In this document: positions 7,701-8,298 of the stretch, one piece after another
Layout of the letters: the number at the start of each line of letters is the position of its first letter
Position numbering within the stretch: position 1 is the stretch's first letter
NCBI GenBank assembly: GCA_021647445.1
Contig: JAKIUS010000049.1
Span: forward strand, 1 to 8,298
Length of the DNA stretch: 8,298 nucleotides
Source of the DNA: Geopsychrobacter sp.
GTDB taxonomy: Bacteria; Desulfobacterota; Desulfuromonadia; Desulfuromonadales; Geopsychrobacteraceae
Reading direction: 5' to 3'
The notes under the pieces: model-generated
Seen by the model: the letters and a program-made list of their open reading frames with translations, nothing else
Databases searched by the model: none
What the model was told of the DNA's origin: nothing
Program-made: the position numbers and the translations under genes

Positions 7701-8298
7701 ACATCTTTCTCGATCCCAATCCTGACCCGGCGCTCTCTTTTAAGGAGCGCAACCGGCTTTTCAAGTTGCCACGCTCCTCATGGGATGATTACGATCGCAG
7801 GCTGATTTCAGCGGGTGGCGGTATCTTCTCGCGTGAACTCAAAGAGATTCCGCTCTCGCCGCAGGTTCAAAAATGGCTGGGAGTCCGCAACAAATCCATC
7901 GACGTGCCGGGACTCATCCAATTACTACTCTGCGCCGAGGTCGATCTGTTATGGAACGGGGGGATCGGCACCTACGTCAAGGCATCGACCGAGAAGCATG
8001 CCGACGCCGGGGATCGGCATAACGATCTGGTGCGCGTTGATGCGAATCAGTTGCGCTGTCGGGTCATCGGTGAGGGGGGCAACCTGGGGTTCACCCAGAG
8101 AGGGCGCATCGAATTTGCTGCTAACGGGGGCTGCATCAATACCGACGCAGTAGATAACTCAGCCGGGGTTGACAGCTCTGATCATGAAGTGAATCTTAAA
8201 ATCCTGATGCAGGTCCTGCGTCAGGGTCGCAAGATGAAGACCCTCGAGCAGGGATATGAGCTCCTGACCGAAATGGAAGAGACCGTCTGTCATGATGT
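4748..8298 (+). CDS. Large NAD-specific glutamate dehydrogenase (partial, C-terminus beyond window)
   Basis: The frame is open from the ATG at 4748 to the right edge, giving 1183 complete codons without a stop. I followed the translation through and saw no frameshift. This is the large bacterial NAD-GDH family (about 1600 residues in the best-known members), which oxidatively deaminates L-glutamate to 2-oxoglutarate and ammonia in the cytosol. The N-terminal half (about 1-600) is poorly conserved and corresponds to the family's ACT-like regulatory regions and helical motif. The catalytic domain shows RGGIRWSDRPDD (788-799), MTKNAVIVPVGSKGGF (812-827; K814 and K824), the dinucleotide-binding VVGIGDMSGDVFGNG (954-968), WNGGIGTYVKAS, GEGGNLGFTQRGRIEF (from 1108) and INTDAVDNSAGVD. 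It is not the short hexameric GdhA type. About 400 further residues would be expected downstream. CGGAG supports the start. The gene is probably catabolic and allosterically regulated, by family analogy. Confidence 0.96.
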   Translation, partial: MKIDFVPHGHSGQVVSVSDLLEQLDQRMAPAQDAALKSLAEILLQQIPASMRGGLSAEVLFESLETVSLFLNRRQKPLKVELKPLTHPGHYFLFCNAPDANYIFTSIQEYLHREAYNFRIVCHPILMVTRSKSGKIQTLSGTEGTGERESFVWIELKHFSKSGCQPLVSKIESMISACINIAQNRPGMLNAVASMGQQPALKRYAELFHWLCDGRFIPVASCRFNPLKTNTKDAQFTEILGIENLISEQADVALISTVGELRSASLSPVLLQKTDLRCPIHYFERLTYLGIRQESETDEVIECGFWGFYAQQEIDEPALNIPILAERIEKVLGALHIPEASHNFRKIREILNSFPKVELFLMSDEELRKMVKSFIQMHRQSGVKVVIAPNMSGSGLTLLLIMPRSFYSTTSISRIEKYLKRYFCAEAIDSRIIHLSTDYLSVHVSLRVMQENLSVDTIQLEHGLTRLALPWNRKFRQLLERDADQNSHALYRRYHKAFDADYKTRLHPRFAVRDVYNIERVLGGERAFFDLWGPFDGDERYYRLQYYKRSRSYLNDLMPFLENLGLTVIEEVDYLVRPDQHEIYIKSFAVRSSRTNSLPIPEVKTLLLKALDALEGGLVENDDLHQLLILTGLNWQEIDVFRAYRNYYFQLGTTFTKKRVAYALITNPQFTGLLYRYFEGRFKPFAAWDDPVAREELVLSPVRMELAEALSVVADSNEDQILRTLFNLIDSTVRTGFFKRCEMEDYFISFKISSLGVMEMPAPRPMFEVYVHAVNMEGIHLRGGKVARGGIRWSDRPDDFRTEVLGLMKAQMTKNAVIVPVGSKGGFIIKTAFSGREEGMLLVKDAYQHLMMGLLDLTDNQTRKGIVPPDKIISYDEEDPYLVVAADKGTAHLPDTANAISDDYGFWLGDAFASGGSHGYDHKKLGITARGAWESVKRHFREMGHDTQTQVFTVVGIGDMSGDVFGNGMLLSKKIRLLAAFDHRHIFLDPNPDPALSFKERNRLFKLPRSSWDDYDRRLISAGGGIFSRELKEIPLSPQVQKWLGVRNKSIDVPGLIQLLLCAEVDLLWNGGIGTYVKASTEKHADAGDRHNDLVRVDANQLRCRVIGEGGNLGFTQRGRIEFAANGGCINTDAVDNSAGVDSSDHEVNLKILMQVLRQGRKMKTLEQGYELLTEMEETVCHD

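Noticed and set aside
7268..7702. A 144-codon open frame on the minus strand
   Set aside because: It is antisense to the most conserved part of the glutamate dehydrogenase catalytic domain and resembles no family.
1..8298. Mobile elements, CRISPR arrays, tRNA/rRNA genes, defence or biosynthetic systems
   Set aside because: Nearly the whole window is filled by recognisable housekeeping genes on one strand; gaps are about 110 bp or less and contain no repeat array, cloverleaf or transposase remnant.

Overview
This window looks like ordinary core chromosome of a moderate-GC Gram-negative bacterium. The combination of a PIN-PhoH protein, TsaD, a DUF2062 membrane protein, RsmA/KsgA and a large NAD-glutamate dehydrogenase suggests the deltaproteobacterial Desulfuromonadales (Desulfuromonas/Pelobacter-like). 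That placement is an inference from protein style and gene content, not a database match. Every gene I can support lies on the + strand, and no gap exceeds about 110 bp.

Layout, left to right. (1) 1-427: C-terminal part of a class-V aminotransferase-fold cysteine desulfurase, cut by the window's left edge. (2) 467-736: a small predicted lipoprotein of unknown function. (3) 796-2109: a PIN-PhoH protein, a probable ribonuclease fused to an RNA-dependent ATPase. (4) 2156-3181: tsaD, the tRNA t6A37 threonylcarbamoyltransferase. (5) 3281-3757: a DUF2062 inner-membrane protein. (6) 3853-4641: rsmA/ksgA, the 16S rRNA adenine dimethyltransferase. A possible 20-codon upstream ORF ends in an ATGA overlap with its start codon. 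(7) 4748-8298: a very large NAD-specific glutamate dehydrogenase whose reading frame is open through the right edge, with about 1183 codons visible.

The first six genes are closely spaced and could be transcribed together, although a short hairpin with a T-run lies between the lipoprotein and the PIN-PhoH gene. Three of them act on RNA: PIN-PhoH probably on RNA turnover, TsaD on tRNA modification, RsmA on rRNA modification and ribosome maturation. The cysteine desulfurase supplies sulfur for Fe-S clusters or thio-modification. The glutamate dehydrogenase is metabolically separate (glutamate to 2-oxoglutarate and ammonia). It follows a 106-bp gap containing a TTGACA hexamer and a good ribosome binding site, so it may be its own transcription unit.

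I found no tRNA or rRNA gene, CRISPR array, insertion sequence, prophage or defence system, and no convincing previously undescribed system. The most interesting small-scale items are the putative leader ORF and hairpin in front of rsmA, the uncharacterised lipoprotein, and the absence of an antitoxin-like gene in front of the PIN-PhoH protein.
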